Shown: positions 36,014 through 45,067, counted from the first letter of the stretch. The stretch: 64,000 nucleotides of DNA from Candidatus Planktophila sp. (GCA_030681675.1 JAUXRP010000003.1:124001-188000); one strand, 5' to 3'. Notes: generated by a model from the sequence alone, not told the origin. Made by a program: numbers and translations.

Positions 36014-37164
36014 TAGTACACCGTACATGTCGTATCGATGTGTTTGGCCCAGGCAAGTACCCCACCCTCAACATGCGTGACATCCAGAAAACCAGCGTTC
36101 TTAAGTATTGATAGTGCAGTCGCTGAACGCCCTCCCGAATGGCAATGCACAATAATCTCTTTCTCCTTAGGCAGGCTTTTTAATGCGCTTCCATCAATGA
36201 AATGCCTAAGAGGTATCAAAACTGAACCGGGAATTCGCACAATTTCAAATTCACTAGCTTCACGTACATCAATAAGTAGAAAATCATCACCGCTATCAAT
36301 CTTCGTTTTCAACTCCACAACACTTATTTGTGTAGCTCCAGCGGATGAACAAAACGCTTCGTAATTATTTAATAACCCTTTCTGGGTCGGATTTACCCCG
36401 CACACTACACATGCTGGATCTTTTTTGATCACAATTTTTCGAAAACTCATATCAAGTGCGTCGAAAATAATTAATTCACCAATGAGCGGCTCACCGATTC
36501 CAATAATGAGTTTTAACGCCTCTGTCGCTTGGATTGAAGCGATCGAAGCACACAAAACGCCTAAGACGCCAGCTTCGGCACAGTTGGGAACACCGTGCGC
36601 CGGTGTTGGGTGAAGGCAGCGATAGCAGGGACCGTGCTCCGACCAAAATACACTAGCCTGCCCATCAAAGCGAAGGATAGATCCCCAAATATTTGGTTTA
36701 CTCAAAAGTACACAAGCATCGTTAATTAAATAGCGTGTCGCAAAATTATCAGTGCCATCAATGATTACGTCATAACCCTTAAGAATCTCTAATGCATTTG
36801 ATCTGTCTAAGCGAACATCATGCGTAATCACCTGTACATTGGGGTTAAGTTCGGCAATCTTTCTCTTGGCACTCTCCGCTTTACTCGTTCCAATATCGCT
36901 CTGTCCGTGAATAATCTGTCGTTGTAGGTTTGACTCTTCGACTACATCAAAATCAACTACTCCGATGGTTCCAACACCTGCTGCCGCTAAATACATTAAA
37001 ACTGGGGACCCTAATCCTCCCGCACCAACACAAAGTACTTTCGCCGCCTTAACTCTTTGTTGACCAATTATTGATATTTCCGGAACGAGAACATGCCGAC
37101 TGTATCTTCGAACCTCATCAACGTTGAGTGCTGCGCCTGCATCAACAAGGGGTGAATGTTTCAT
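36013..37164 (-). CDS. moeZ: MoeB/ThiF-type adenylyltransferase with rhodanese domain (MoeZ)
   Basis: 383 residues. E1-like domain with GAGGLGSPVLMYLAAAGVG (about 47-65) and Zn Cys pairs CYRC and CVVC; C-terminal rhodanese domain (about 280-383) with active loop HCHSGGRSA. MoeZ adenylates and thiolates small carrier proteins for molybdopterin, thiamine, cysteine or tRNA sulfur. mshB follows on overlapping codons. Divergent from the tetR gene. Confidence 0.9.
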   Translation of the reverse strand: MKHSPLVDAGAALNVDEVRRYSRHVLVPEISIIGQQRVKAAKVLCVGAGGLGSPVLMYLAAAGVGTIGVVDFDVVEESNLQRQIIHGQSDIGTSKAESAKRKIAELNPNVQVITHDVRLDRSNALEILKGYDVIIDGTDNFATRYLINDACVLLSKPNIWGSILRFDGQASVFWSEHGPCYRCLHPTPAHGVPNCAEAGVLGVLCASIASIQATEALKLIIGIGEPLIGELIIFDALDMSFRKIVIKKDPACVVCGVNPTQKGLLNNYEAFCSSAGATQISVVELKTKIDSGDDFLLIDVREASEFEIVRIPGSVLIPLRHFIDGSALKSLPKEKEIIVHCHSGGRSATALSILKNAGFLDVTHVEGGVLAWAKHIDTTCTVY

Positions 37165-37213
37165 TGCACTCCAATCCTGCCTTAACCGCTCTATAGTCGC
37201 TACTAACTCCGGC

Positions 37214-37226
37214 GCTAAGTATTAGC
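37214..37226. promoter_or_regulatory. Inverted repeat in moeZ-tetR intergenic region
   Basis: GCTAA-gta-TTAGC, perfect five-base arms, about 33 bases upstream of the tetR start and 50 of moeZ. Candidate autoregulatory operator for the TetR protein. The tetR -10 TACGAT (37247-37252) is seven bases before ATG. Confidence 0.35.
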
Positions 37227-37259
37227 ATAAATCATCAAACTCCCTCTACGATTACGCCA

Positions 37260-37871
37260 ATGACCACGGCAGATATATCCAATAAAGCCCGTTTACCTCG
37301 AGACGAGCGGCGTGCAATTCTGCTTAAAGCAGCCCTCGAAGTATTTACAGTCGCTGGATACCATTCAGCGGCAATGGATGAGATTGCCGATCGGGCGAAT
37401 GTAAGTAAACCGGTTTTGTATCAGCATTTTCCATCAAAACTTGAGCTATATCTAGCTGTTTTAGATTTGCACATTGATTCGCTCGTCTTTGAAATTCAAA
37501 AGGCGATTGCATCTACGCCTGACAATGCCAACCGAGTGCATGCAACAGTTGATGCTTATTTTGCATTTATTGAGAGGGAGGGAGAAGCCTTTAGATTGCT
37601 CTTTGAAAGTGATATGAGTGTCGAACCATCTGTTCGAGAGCGCCTTAATCGAATGACATACGACTGTGCAGCTGCAGCAAGTGCAGTAATCTCAATTGAC
37701 ACAGGTCTTCCAAAGGAGGCCTCTATGTTGCTTGGCGTGGGAATGATTGGTTATGCCCAAGTTACTGCGCGCCATTGGTTGGATCGAGATAGCACATTGA
37801 CTAGAGAACAAGCAGTTGAACTGGTTAACAACCTCATGTGGAGAGGTATTTCTGGTTTTCCGCGCAATTAA
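37260..37871 (+). CDS. TetR-family transcriptional regulator
   Basis: 203 residues. N-terminal HTH (about 12-60) with the family pattern FTVAGYHSAAMDEIADRANV and SKPVLYQHFPSKLELYLAVL; the C-terminal ligand domain is divergent. Equivalent to the TetR gene next to DUF3107 and a DEAD helicase gene in mycobacteria (from memory). Effector unknown. Leaderless-type TACGAT seven bases before the ATG. Confidence 0.88.
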   Translation: MTTADISNKARLPRDERRAILLKAALEVFTVAGYHSAAMDEIADRANVSKPVLYQHFPSKLELYLAVLDLHIDSLVFEIQKAIASTPDNANRVHATVDAYFAFIEREGEAFRLLFESDMSVEPSVRERLNRMTYDCAAAASAVISIDTGLPKEASMLLGVGMIGYAQVTARHWLDRDSTLTREQAVELVNNLMWRGISGFPRN

Positions 37872-37891
37872 AGGCCGATATCATTGACCCT

Positions 37892-38149
37892 ATGAACGTT
37901 AAGAAAAATGAAGTTACAGTTAAATCAGAGGTCCGCATCGCTGTTACTCGCGTCGCAAGTGACTTAGTTTTCGATAGTGCAATGACCACAACTGAAATAA
38001 AGAGCGCAGTGACTCAAGCTCTTACCTCTGGAGCCCCACTGACACTTAGTGACACTAAAGGTCATGAAATTATTGTTCCGGCCGACAAGATTGGGTTCGT
38101 CGAAGTTGGCGACCCATCACCGCGTCGCGTCGGCTTCGGCGCTGCATAA
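37892..38149 (+). CDS. DUF3107 protein
   Basis: 85 residues from the ATG of MNVKKNEVTVKSEVR. It matches the short DUF3107 proteins of actinobacteria: VTVKSEVRIAVTRVASDL, HEIIVPADKIGFVEVG, PSPRRVGFG end. Function unknown. TATCAT lies seven bases before ATG. The DEAD helicase GTG begins one base after its stop. Confidence 0.85.
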   Translation: MNVKKNEVTVKSEVRIAVTRVASDLVFDSAMTTTEIKSAVTQALTSGAPLTLSDTKGHEIIVPADKIGFVEVGDPSPRRVGFGAA

Positions 38150-38150
38150 C

Positions 38151-39503
38151 GTGTCATTGACTTTTACGCAGCTTCCACTTCGACCGCAAACTATCGAGGC
38201 GTTGCACGCCCATGGTTTTATCACACCTTTTGCAATTCAAGAGATGGTGTTGCCTATTGCCCTTGGAGACGGCGACGTAATTGGTCAAGCCAAAACCGGA
38301 ACAGGGAAAACTCTGGCATTTGGAATTCCAGTTATCGAAAGAGTCATTGCGCCTGATGATATTGAATGGGCAGAGTTTGCACATAAGGGAATGCCGCAGG
38401 TTTTAATCGTTGTTCCAACACGTGAACTGTGTACACAGGTAACTCGAGATATTGACGAGTTAGCTAGCAACCGCGGCATTCGAACTCTCGCAGTGTATGG
38501 TGGTCGTGCCTTTGAACCACAAATTGAAGCGCTTAATACTGGAGTTGAGATTGTGGTTGGAACTCCTGGTCGTTTGTTAGATTTATCACGCCAAGGTCTG
38601 TTGAAATTAAAGGAAGTCTCACGACTTGTCCTCGATGAGGCCGATGAGATGCTCGATCTAGGTTTCCTCCCAGATGTAGAGAAGATTTTAGCAAATACTC
38701 CTAAGCGCACACAGACAATGCTCTTTTCGGCCACAATGCCCGGGGACATCATCGCTCTTGCGCGACGTTTCATGAACCAACCTATTCATATTCGTACGCA
38801 AGACAGTGAGGATGAGGGCGCAGTTGTCAGCCGAATCGAGCAACACGTGCTGCGTGCACATGCGATGGATAAAATTGAAATGCTTTCCCGTATTTTGCAG
38901 GCCGATGGGCGAGGACCGACTATTGTCTTTTGCCGAACAAAACGTACATGCCAAAAAACCGCTGACGATCTCATCGAGCGTGGCTTTAGGGCTGCGACAA
39001 TTCATGGTGATTTAGGTCAAAGCGCGCGCGAAAAAGCACTCGGTGATTTCAAAGCTGGAAAGTCAGATGTTCTCGTTGCAACAGATGTTGCAGCTCGTGG
39101 CATTGATATTGAGGGGATCACACATGTGATTAATTACCAGTGCCCAGAGGATGAAAAAACATATATCCACCGTATCGGCCGAACTGCTCGTGCAGGTGCC
39201 GATGGAATCGCAGTAACTTTTGTAGATTGGGACGAGCTAGCTCGCTGGAAAATGATTAGCCAGGTTCTTGAACTTGGTTTAGCCGAGCCTGAAGAGACTT
39301 ACTCATCATCACCACACTTATTTGAAGTTCTTAATATTCCAACGGGATCGACGGGCCGAATGATTAAGGCCAAGCCGGTCGTGAGGGTTGAAAGTAAAAC
39401 GGCAACTGCGCCACGTAAGGATTCTGGGCGAGGCAAAGTTGCTACTTCACAAAAAAGAGTTGAACGTACTCGTACTAGGACTAAGAAGTTTAAAGAGAGT
39501 TAA
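38151..39503 (+). CDS. DEAD-box RNA helicase
   Basis: 450 residues from a GTG start that gives the Q-motif-type opening SLTFTQLPL. All main motifs: AKTGTGKT (I), PTRELC (Ia), DEAD (II), SAT (III), VFCRT, HRIGRTARAG (VI). The C-terminal tail is Lys/Arg-rich and should bind RNA. Remodels ribosomal or messenger RNA. Follows DUF3107 by one base. Stop shares four bases (TTAA) with marC. Confidence 0.92.
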   Translation: MSLTFTQLPLRPQTIEALHAHGFITPFAIQEMVLPIALGDGDVIGQAKTGTGKTLAFGIPVIERVIAPDDIEWAEFAHKGMPQVLIVVPTRELCTQVTRDIDELASNRGIRTLAVYGGRAFEPQIEALNTGVEIVVGTPGRLLDLSRQGLLKLKEVSRLVLDEADEMLDLGFLPDVEKILANTPKRTQTMLFSATMPGDIIALARRFMNQPIHIRTQDSEDEGAVVSRIEQHVLRAHAMDKIEMLSRILQADGRGPTIVFCRTKRTCQKTADDLIERGFRAATIHGDLGQSAREKALGDFKAGKSDVLVATDVAARGIDIEGITHVINYQCPEDEKTYIHRIGRTARAGADGIAVTFVDWDELARWKMISQVLELGLAEPEETYSSSPHLFEVLNIPTGSTGRMIKAKPVVRVESKTATAPRKDSGRGKVATSQKRVERTRTRTKKFKES

Positions 39504-40120
39504 GCTGCGACAAATACTCGAATTGCGTCAACGAGCATTTGAACCGCGATTGCGGCAAGAAGTAGACCTGCGATTCGTGCCACCAAAGTGACTCCGGCCT
39601 CTTTTATCAACTTTAAAATCGTAGTTGAGGCCATTAATACCGCTGCGATAGCGATGTGAACTCCGACTACCGCGGCAATTAATCCAAATACCTTTGGTGT
39701 TGTATCAGCGTTTTGCACAAAGATCATCGTGGCAACAATTGCTCCTGGGCCGGCAAGGAGAGGCGTTCCAAGTGGAACAAGCGCAATATTTGCACTTGAA
39801 CTCTCGCTCTTACCTCCACCTGTTCCTCCTGTTAACAAATCAAGAGAGATGAGCAATAACAAGAGCGCCCCGGCTGCTTGCAGGGAGGCCATTGAAATAT
39901 TCAAATAGCCCAGAATAAATTTTCCAAATAATGCAAAGAGAGTAATCACAGAGAATGAAACAGTTGCCGCCTTCATCGCAAGCATTCGGCGCTCTTTAGG
40001 ATTTTTCTGAGAAACTAGAGCTAAGAAAATTGGTGTTGCACCTGGTGGATCCATAATTACAAAGAGAGTGACAAAAGATTGGATTGCAAATGTTGTTGCA
40101 CTCACTTGCACTACGTTCAC
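39500..40120 (-). CDS. MarC-family membrane protein
   Basis: 206 residues, six membrane helices; LFVIMDPPGATPIFLALVS opening and PLLAGPGAIVATMI (about 125-138) are family motifs. Role unknown; old link to drug resistance in E. coli is withdrawn. GTG start at 40120 overlaps the PHP gene stop (GTGA) with GGTGGTGAG upstream. Confidence 0.85.
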   Translation of the reverse strand: MNVVQVSATTFAIQSFVTLFVIMDPPGATPIFLALVSQKNPKERRMLAMKAATVSFSVITLFALFGKFILGYLNISMASLQAAGALLLLLISLDLLTGGTGGGKSESSSANIALVPLGTPLLAGPGAIVATMIFVQNADTTPKVFGLIAAVVGVHIAIAAVLMASTTILKLIKEAGVTLVARIAGLLLAAIAVQMLVDAIRVFVAA

Positions 40121-40962
40121 GCTCTCACCACCCTTCGCCGATCTGCCATTGACTCTAACTTTTCCCATTGCTCGGGTGATGTTTGAAATTCCCCTAATGA
40201 ATTTAGTTTACCGTTGCCGTGATAATCGCTGGCACCAGTTACGACTAGCCCTAGTTCTTTGGCTATAACTCGCAACATCGCACGCTCATCTGGATTTTGA
40301 TCGCGGTGGTCGACTTCAATGCCCTGTAATCCAGCGGTAGCTAACTCCTGAAAATTCGATGCATCTAAAATTTGACCTCTTAGGGAGGCAAAAGGATGAG
40401 CTATGACTGCAACTCCCCCCGCACTACGAATCATACGAACCGCCTCAACCGGGGTGGGCGCCGCATGGGAGACGTAGAAAATTGAATCATTATTGAGCAT
40501 CCCTTGAAATGCTTCATCTCGAGATTTGATAACACCATTGTTTACAAGTGCATCGGCTAAGTGCGGTCGCCCAAGGGTTGCACCAGTAGGTCGAGCAGCT
40601 TCAACGTCGGCCATGGAAATATTAATTCCTGCGGCTTGCATCTTTTCAATCATTTTACGCATGCGCGGTAAGCGGCCATCTCGAGTTTCCTCAAGCATTA
40701 TCTGCATCTCTTTATGGTCACCATCAAAGAGAAGACCCAACATATGAACACTAATTCCATCCTCGGTCAGACATGAGATCTCACTTCCAAGGGCAAGTGA
40801 AATCTCTCCTCGTATCGTCTCGATAGCTTCAATCCAGCCGGCCGTCGTATCATGATCGGTGAGTCCTAAAACCTTTATTCCGAGGGAAATCGCTTTATTA
40901 ACCAGTTCACGCGGAGAATCTGTCCCATCGCTCTTGTTTGTATGTGTATGTAAATCAATCAT
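40117..40962 (-). CDS. PHP-domain metal-dependent phosphoesterase
   Basis: 281 residues. Metal-binding HTHTNKSDG (about 5-13), LTDHDT (about 34-39), and AHPFA with the C-terminal GASDYHG. Relatives (YciV/RNase AM) act on 3',5'-bisphosphates or RNA 5' ends. It is coupled by four bases with both eamA (upstream) and marC (downstream). Start ATG 40962 is just before MIDLHTHT. Confidence 0.87.
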   Translation of the reverse strand: MIDLHTHTNKSDGTDSPRELVNKAISLGIKVLGLTDHDTTAGWIEAIETIRGEISLALGSEISCLTEDGISVHMLGLLFDGDHKEMQIMLEETRDGRLPRMRKMIEKMQAAGINISMADVEAARPTGATLGRPHLADALVNNGVIKSRDEAFQGMLNNDSIFYVSHAAPTPVEAVRMIRSAGGVAVIAHPFASLRGQILDASNFQELATAGLQGIEVDHRDQNPDERAMLRVIAKELGLVVTGASDYHGNGKLNSLGEFQTSPEQWEKLESMADRRRVVRA

Positions 40963-41882
40963 GGTGTTACCTGCACGAGTGGAGTTCGAGTACGCGAAAC
41001 AACTAAAACACAACCGATAAGGATTAAGGCGATTCCGGGCAAAATCCCTAAGGGTGGACGCTGTCCTATCCACCACAACGCAAGAATTGAACTAACTGGA
41101 ACTTCAAAAAAAATTATCAGTGAAACTATTGCAGGAGATACACGTTTAAGTGCGGCATTAAACATTGTGTGTCCAAGAATTTGGGCACCAACAATCAATC
41201 CGAAAACAATCCACCATTCACGTGCAGTGAAATCAAAGAGCTCAACACCTGAAAAAATTGCCATAGGTAATGCGCTCATTGCACAAACAAAGTAGCAAAT
41301 TGTCGTGTAAGTCGCGGTTTCAAGTGTTCTTTGCGCTTTTGAACCAGCGATCATGTATAAGGCCGCGAGAGCGGCTGAAATCAAGGCCGACAAGTCACCA
41401 AGAAATGATTTAAAAGAAATATTCAAATCCACTCCCGAAATCAGTAATACACCTGAAAAACTTACAATCATTCCCAGCCAAGCCTTAGATGGAATATGAC
41501 CGCCGCCTAGTTTTACAAAGAGCGCCGCAAAGATTGGCTGCAATGCAACGAGTGCGGTACCGGCTGCAACGGTTGTCCAGCGCATTGCTAGAAAAAATGC
41601 AACGAAGTGAAAGGCAAGAACAATTCCGGCAATGATTGACCACTTAACACCCTCACGATGAGCTCTGTGACGCATAGCGAATGGAAGTGTTAATAATGCT
41701 CCCCCCAAATTTCTCCAAAAAATTAAGCTCACTATTGGCATAGCGCTCATGGCAATGAGAGGTCCAGAAGTTCCAATTCCAATGATCCCAACACCTAAAC
41801 GAATCAAATCAGGTCTACCCGGCACCGCTGTGTGGCTATCGCGGATGTGTTCCAGGTTTTGCAATTGTTCGCCCTCAGCCAT
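40959..41882 (-). CDS. EamA/DMT-family transporter
   Basis: 307 residues with about ten helices in two EamA repeats, preceded by a 25-residue hydrophilic start. Such proteins export amino acids or metabolites; substrate unknown. TACCTT lies exactly six bases before the ATG, and that -10 overlaps the -10 of the divergent gene (41905). Confidence 0.85.
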   Translation of the reverse strand: MAEGEQLQNLEHIRDSHTAVPGRPDLIRLGVGIIGIGTSGPLIAMSAMPIVSLIFWRNLGGALLTLPFAMRHRAHREGVKWSIIAGIVLAFHFVAFFLAMRWTTVAAGTALVALQPIFAALFVKLGGGHIPSKAWLGMIVSFSGVLLISGVDLNISFKSFLGDLSALISAALAALYMIAGSKAQRTLETATYTTICYFVCAMSALPMAIFSGVELFDFTAREWWIVFGLIVGAQILGHTMFNAALKRVSPAIVSLIIFFEVPVSSILALWWIGQRPPLGILPGIALILIGCVLVVSRTRTPLVQVTP

Positions 41883-41888
41883 GAGAGA

Positions 41889-41898
41889 AAGGTACCCT
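41889..41898. promoter_or_regulatory. Overlapping face-to-face leaderless -10 elements
   Basis: In the 22-base gap between eamA and the PRC/MgtE gene, TACCTT (minus, 41889-41894) and TACCCT (plus, 41893-41898) overlap by two bases, each six bases from its ATG. The centre is the palindrome GGTACC. Confidence 0.65.
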
Positions 41899-41904
41899 TA
41901 AGCC

Positions 41905-43176
41905 ATGAGCAGCAATCTCTTAAAACGAGTATTTCTTGCCCGTCTTGCAGGCACCGCGGTTTTTGATCCAAACGGTGATCCAGTCGGAAAGGTCAGGGAT
42001 GCGGTAGCGACGCTTCGAACCAATAATCTTCCTCCTCGAATCTTGGGTCTTGTAGTTGAAGTTCCATTGCGACGCCGTGTCTTTGTTCCGATTACTCGAA
42101 TCACTTCAATTGAAAGTGGAGCCGTAGTTATTACAGGGTTACTCAATATGCGCCGGTATGAAACCCGTCCTGGCGAAGTATTGGTGCTTGGAGACATGCT
42201 TGACCGTTCTATTACGCTTACAGCAACGAGTGAAGCGGTTCTTGTGGAAGATTTGGGAATGGAGCTAAACCAAACCGGTGACTGGCTAATCACGCGAGTC
42301 CACATCATGCGTCCGGGACGCGGACTCCGCCGTAAAGGTGCAACCTCGACGGTTGCTTGGGATGAAGTCATCGGTTTTGCTTATCCGGAACAAAACCAAG
42401 GAGTGGTTAATTTGCTTTTAACTTTGGCAAATCTGCGTGCAGCTGATTTGGCTACTGTTTTGCAAGACTTACCCGCCAAACGTCGTGTAGAAGTTGCAGG
42501 AGCCCTGGCAGATGATCGCTTAGCCGATGTATTAGAAGAGATGGATGAAGATGATCGTGTTTCACTCTTAGCCGAACTTGAAGGTGAGCGTGCGGCAGAT
42601 GTTCTTGGAGAGATGGATCCAGATGATGCCGCAGATTTACTTCGCGAAATTGGTCAAGAACGTGCTGAAGCTCTGCTAAAACTCATGGAACCAGATGATG
42701 CAGAAGATGTTTTACGGCTAATGAACTATGAAGATTATTCTGCCGGTGGAATGATGACGACTGAACCAATTGTCATGAGTGCTGATTACTCAGTAGCCGA
42801 CGCCCTCGCATCCATTCGGCAACAAGAGATTTCACCTGCTTTAGCCTCACAAATTTTCATTGCCCGCCAACCTCTAGAAACGCCAACTGGCCGTTTCATC
42901 GGTTCGGTGCATTACCAACGCTTACTAAGAGAGCCACCTTCGACTTTACTTGGATCTATTGTTGATACCCACTCTCGAGGTGTAAGGCCAGAGGCATCTC
43001 TGCATGAAGTTTCCTCACACCTGGCTAGCTATAACATGCTCTCACTACCGGTTGTAGATGCCAACGATCGACTACTTGGCGCAATTACAGTCGATGACGT
43101 GCTCGATCATTTACTTCCTGAAAACTGGCGAAATGACCATCGAGAAAAGTCGCCAGTTACCTATAAGGAGGGGTGA
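41905..43176 (+). CDS. Soluble PRC-barrel / MgtE N-domain / CBS protein
   Basis: 423 residues: PRC-barrel-like part (about 1-160), MgtE N-terminal superhelical repeats (about 190-285; repeated ADVLEEMDEDD and LLREIGQERA-type units), then a CBS pair (about 285-415). The membrane channel domain of MgtE is absent. In mycobacteria a homologue lies with Mrp and TatB (from memory). Probable Mg2+ or nucleotide sensing; function unproven. Confidence 0.85.
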   Translation: MSSNLLKRVFLARLAGTAVFDPNGDPVGKVRDAVATLRTNNLPPRILGLVVEVPLRRRVFVPITRITSIESGAVVITGLLNMRRYETRPGEVLVLGDMLDRSITLTATSEAVLVEDLGMELNQTGDWLITRVHIMRPGRGLRRKGATSTVAWDEVIGFAYPEQNQGVVNLLLTLANLRAADLATVLQDLPAKRRVEVAGALADDRLADVLEEMDEDDRVSLLAELEGERAADVLGEMDPDDAADLLREIGQERAEALLKLMEPDDAEDVLRLMNYEDYSAGGMMTTEPIVMSADYSVADALASIRQQEISPALASQIFIARQPLETPTGRFIGSVHYQRLLREPPSTLLGSIVDTHSRGVRPEASLHEVSSHLASYNMLSLPVVDANDRLLGAITVDDVLDHLLPENWRNDHREKSPVTYKEG

Positions 43177-43178
43177 AG

Positions 43179-43676
43179 ATGGCTCGAAACTTCGGACTAG
43201 ACACTCCGCGTGAAGCTCGACGTTCACTGCGACCAAATTTTGATCCAGAGACCTTTGGACGCCTTTCTGAGCGCTTTGCCCGCTTCTTAGGCACGGCCCG
43301 CTTCTTGGTCTACATGACTATCTTTGTTTTTAGCTGGGTTGCTTGGAACTTCACTGCGCCTGAAGATTTTCGCTTTGATGGGTATCCATTTATTTTCTTA
43401 ACTTTGATTCTCTCTTTACAAGCCTCATATGCCGCTCCTCTGATCCTGCTAGCGCAAAACAGGCAGGCTGATCGCGACAGAATCCAGCTCAATGAAGATC
43501 GAGCCCGCAATGATCGAAGTATTGCCGATGCCGAATATCTCACCCGTGAAATTGCTGCACTAAGAATTTCACTAGGTGAGGTTGCAACACGCGATTTTGT
43601 GCGAGGCGAACTCTCTGATTTAGGTAAAGAGTTGATTGCAGAACTACGTAGCGATTCCCAATCGAACTCCGAGTAA
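43179..43676 (+). CDS. DUF1003 membrane protein
   Basis: 165 residues, two membrane helices (about 41-60 and 70-95) and a coiled-coil C-terminus with NRQADRDRIQ, the DUF1003 signature. AAGGAGG sits six bases before ATG 43179, and that start is chosen over GTG 43173. Coupled to the MgtE-like gene. Its 3' end overlaps the convergent mrp by 33 bases. Confidence 0.87.
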   Translation: MARNFGLDTPREARRSLRPNFDPETFGRLSERFARFLGTARFLVYMTIFVFSWVAWNFTAPEDFRFDGYPFIFLTLILSLQASYAAPLILLAQNRQADRDRIQLNEDRARNDRSIADAEYLTREIAALRISLGEVATRDFVRGELSDLGKELIAELRSDSQSNSE

Positions 43677-44765
43677 AGATTTCCTTCGCTTGATTAATTT
43701 TTCAGCAATCTCATACAGTACTAATGCGCTTGCAGATTTCGGATCGGAAATGACTACAGGAACACCTGCATCACCGCCTAAACGAAGATCGACACTAAAT
43801 GGAATTTTTCCGAGAAGTGCCACCTCACTGCCAACTAATTGAGATAAACGCTGTGCGGTTTCTTCTCCGCCGCCAGTTCCAAAGAGCGAAATTAATGCAC
43901 CAGTTGCTGGATCAATATAATCAGACATGTTTTCCACCACTCCAACTACGTGTTGATGAATCTGATGGGCGATTCTTCCGGCACGTTCAGCAACTTCAGC
44001 TGCTGCAACTTGAGGAGTGGTAACTACTAATATCTCTGAAGTTGGGATTAACTGACCCAACGAGATAGCCAAATCACCTGTTCCGGGTGGGAGATCAATA
44101 AGCAAAAGATCTAAATCGCCCCAATAAGCATCCGAGAGAAGTTGCTCTAAAACTCTGTGCAAAAGCGGTCCTCTATAGGCAACGGCATCACTACGTTCAG
44201 GCTTAAACATCTCCATGGAAACGCACTTCACTCCGAAAGATTCAAGTGGAATGAACATCTGGTCAATCGCAGTCGGGCGTTGACCCATCAATCCCATTAA
44301 TCTGGGAATCGAGTGGCCATAGACATCGGCATCTAAGATTCCAACACGCAAACCTTTCATGGCCGAGGCGACGGCAAGATTAACAGTCACCGAGGATTTT
44401 CCAACGCCTCCTTTTCCCGAAGCGATACCGATTACTCGTGTTAACGAATCTGGTTGCGCAAATGGAATGAATTTTTCGCGTCCATTTCGCATGATTTTCT
44501 TTACGTTATCACGTTGGGCTTGTGACATGACTCCAAACGTCAACTGTACGCTCTTAACTCCATCAACATTAGCAACTGCACTTGTTATATCTGTACGCAA
44601 TCTGTCCTGCATAGGGCAGCCCGAAATTGTCAATAAAATCGAAACCGAAACATTTCCATCTAACTCATTAACGTCTTCGACCATTCCAAGATCGGTGATA
44701 GACCTATGGAGTTCTGGATCTTGTACAGTCATTAACGCTTCTGCAATTTGATCTAATAGGTTCAT
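43644..44765 (-). CDS. mrp: Mrp/NBP35 Fe-S cluster carrier ATPase
   Basis: 373 residues. N-terminal MIP18/DUF59 domain (about 1-85), then the P-loop GIASGKGGVGKSS (about 110-122) and the SDYIDP region. The family carries and loads [4Fe-4S] clusters. The start overlaps the tatB stop by four bases (ATGA). The CxxC motif seen in some homologues (normally near residue 260) is replaced by NMSDYIDPATG, so cluster binding differs or is lost. Confidence 0.9.
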   Translation of the reverse strand: MNLLDQIAEALMTVQDPELHRSITDLGMVEDVNELDGNVSVSILLTISGCPMQDRLRTDITSAVANVDGVKSVQLTFGVMSQAQRDNVKKIMRNGREKFIPFAQPDSLTRVIGIASGKGGVGKSSVTVNLAVASAMKGLRVGILDADVYGHSIPRLMGLMGQRPTAIDQMFIPLESFGVKCVSMEMFKPERSDAVAYRGPLLHRVLEQLLSDAYWGDLDLLLIDLPPGTGDLAISLGQLIPTSEILVVTTPQVAAAEVAERAGRIAHQIHQHVVGVVENMSDYIDPATGALISLFGTGGGEETAQRLSQLVGSEVALLGKIPFSVDLRLGGDAGVPVVISDPKSASALVLYEIAEKLIKRRKSLLGVRLGIAT

Positions 44766-45067
44766 ATAAGATCTGGATCTATTCGCGCCTCAGGACGTTT
44801 AGTTTTAGCCACTGGCTTTTCATCCATGAGATCAGCCAGCTGTTTTTTAACAAAAGTTTTTGGGTGTAAGTCTTTCGGTTGCAAATTTTCAAACCCAGGT
44901 CCTAAATTCTCTTTAAGTTCTGCTGTTGCTATCTGCGAGAGATTACGAAGTTTCTTGAGCATATTAGCCGCTTCGACCGCAACTTTTGGCAGCCGTTCCG
45001 GGCCAACTAATATCATCGCCAAAATTGCAAGACCCATGAGTTCTCCAGCACCAATATCAAAGAACAT
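44762..45067 (-). CDS. tatB: Twin-arginine translocase subunit TatB
   Basis: 101 residues. Single N-terminal helix with GAGELMGLAILAMILVGPERLPKV, followed by an amphipathic helix and a Lys-rich tail. Delivers folded proteins through the Tat complex. TAGGCT lies six bases before the ATG. Followed by mrp with a four-base overlap; htrA is just upstream. Confidence 0.93.
   Translation of the reverse strand: MFFDIGAGELMGLAILAMILVGPERLPKVAVEAANMLKKLRNLSQIATAELKENLGPGFENLQPKDLHPKTFVKKQLADLMDEKPVAKTKRPEARIDPDLI

Noticed and set aside
38285-38773. 162-codon open frame on the minus strand within the DEAD helicase gene
   Set aside because: Antisense shadow of a clear helicase; Arg/Ser-rich translation without domain motifs.
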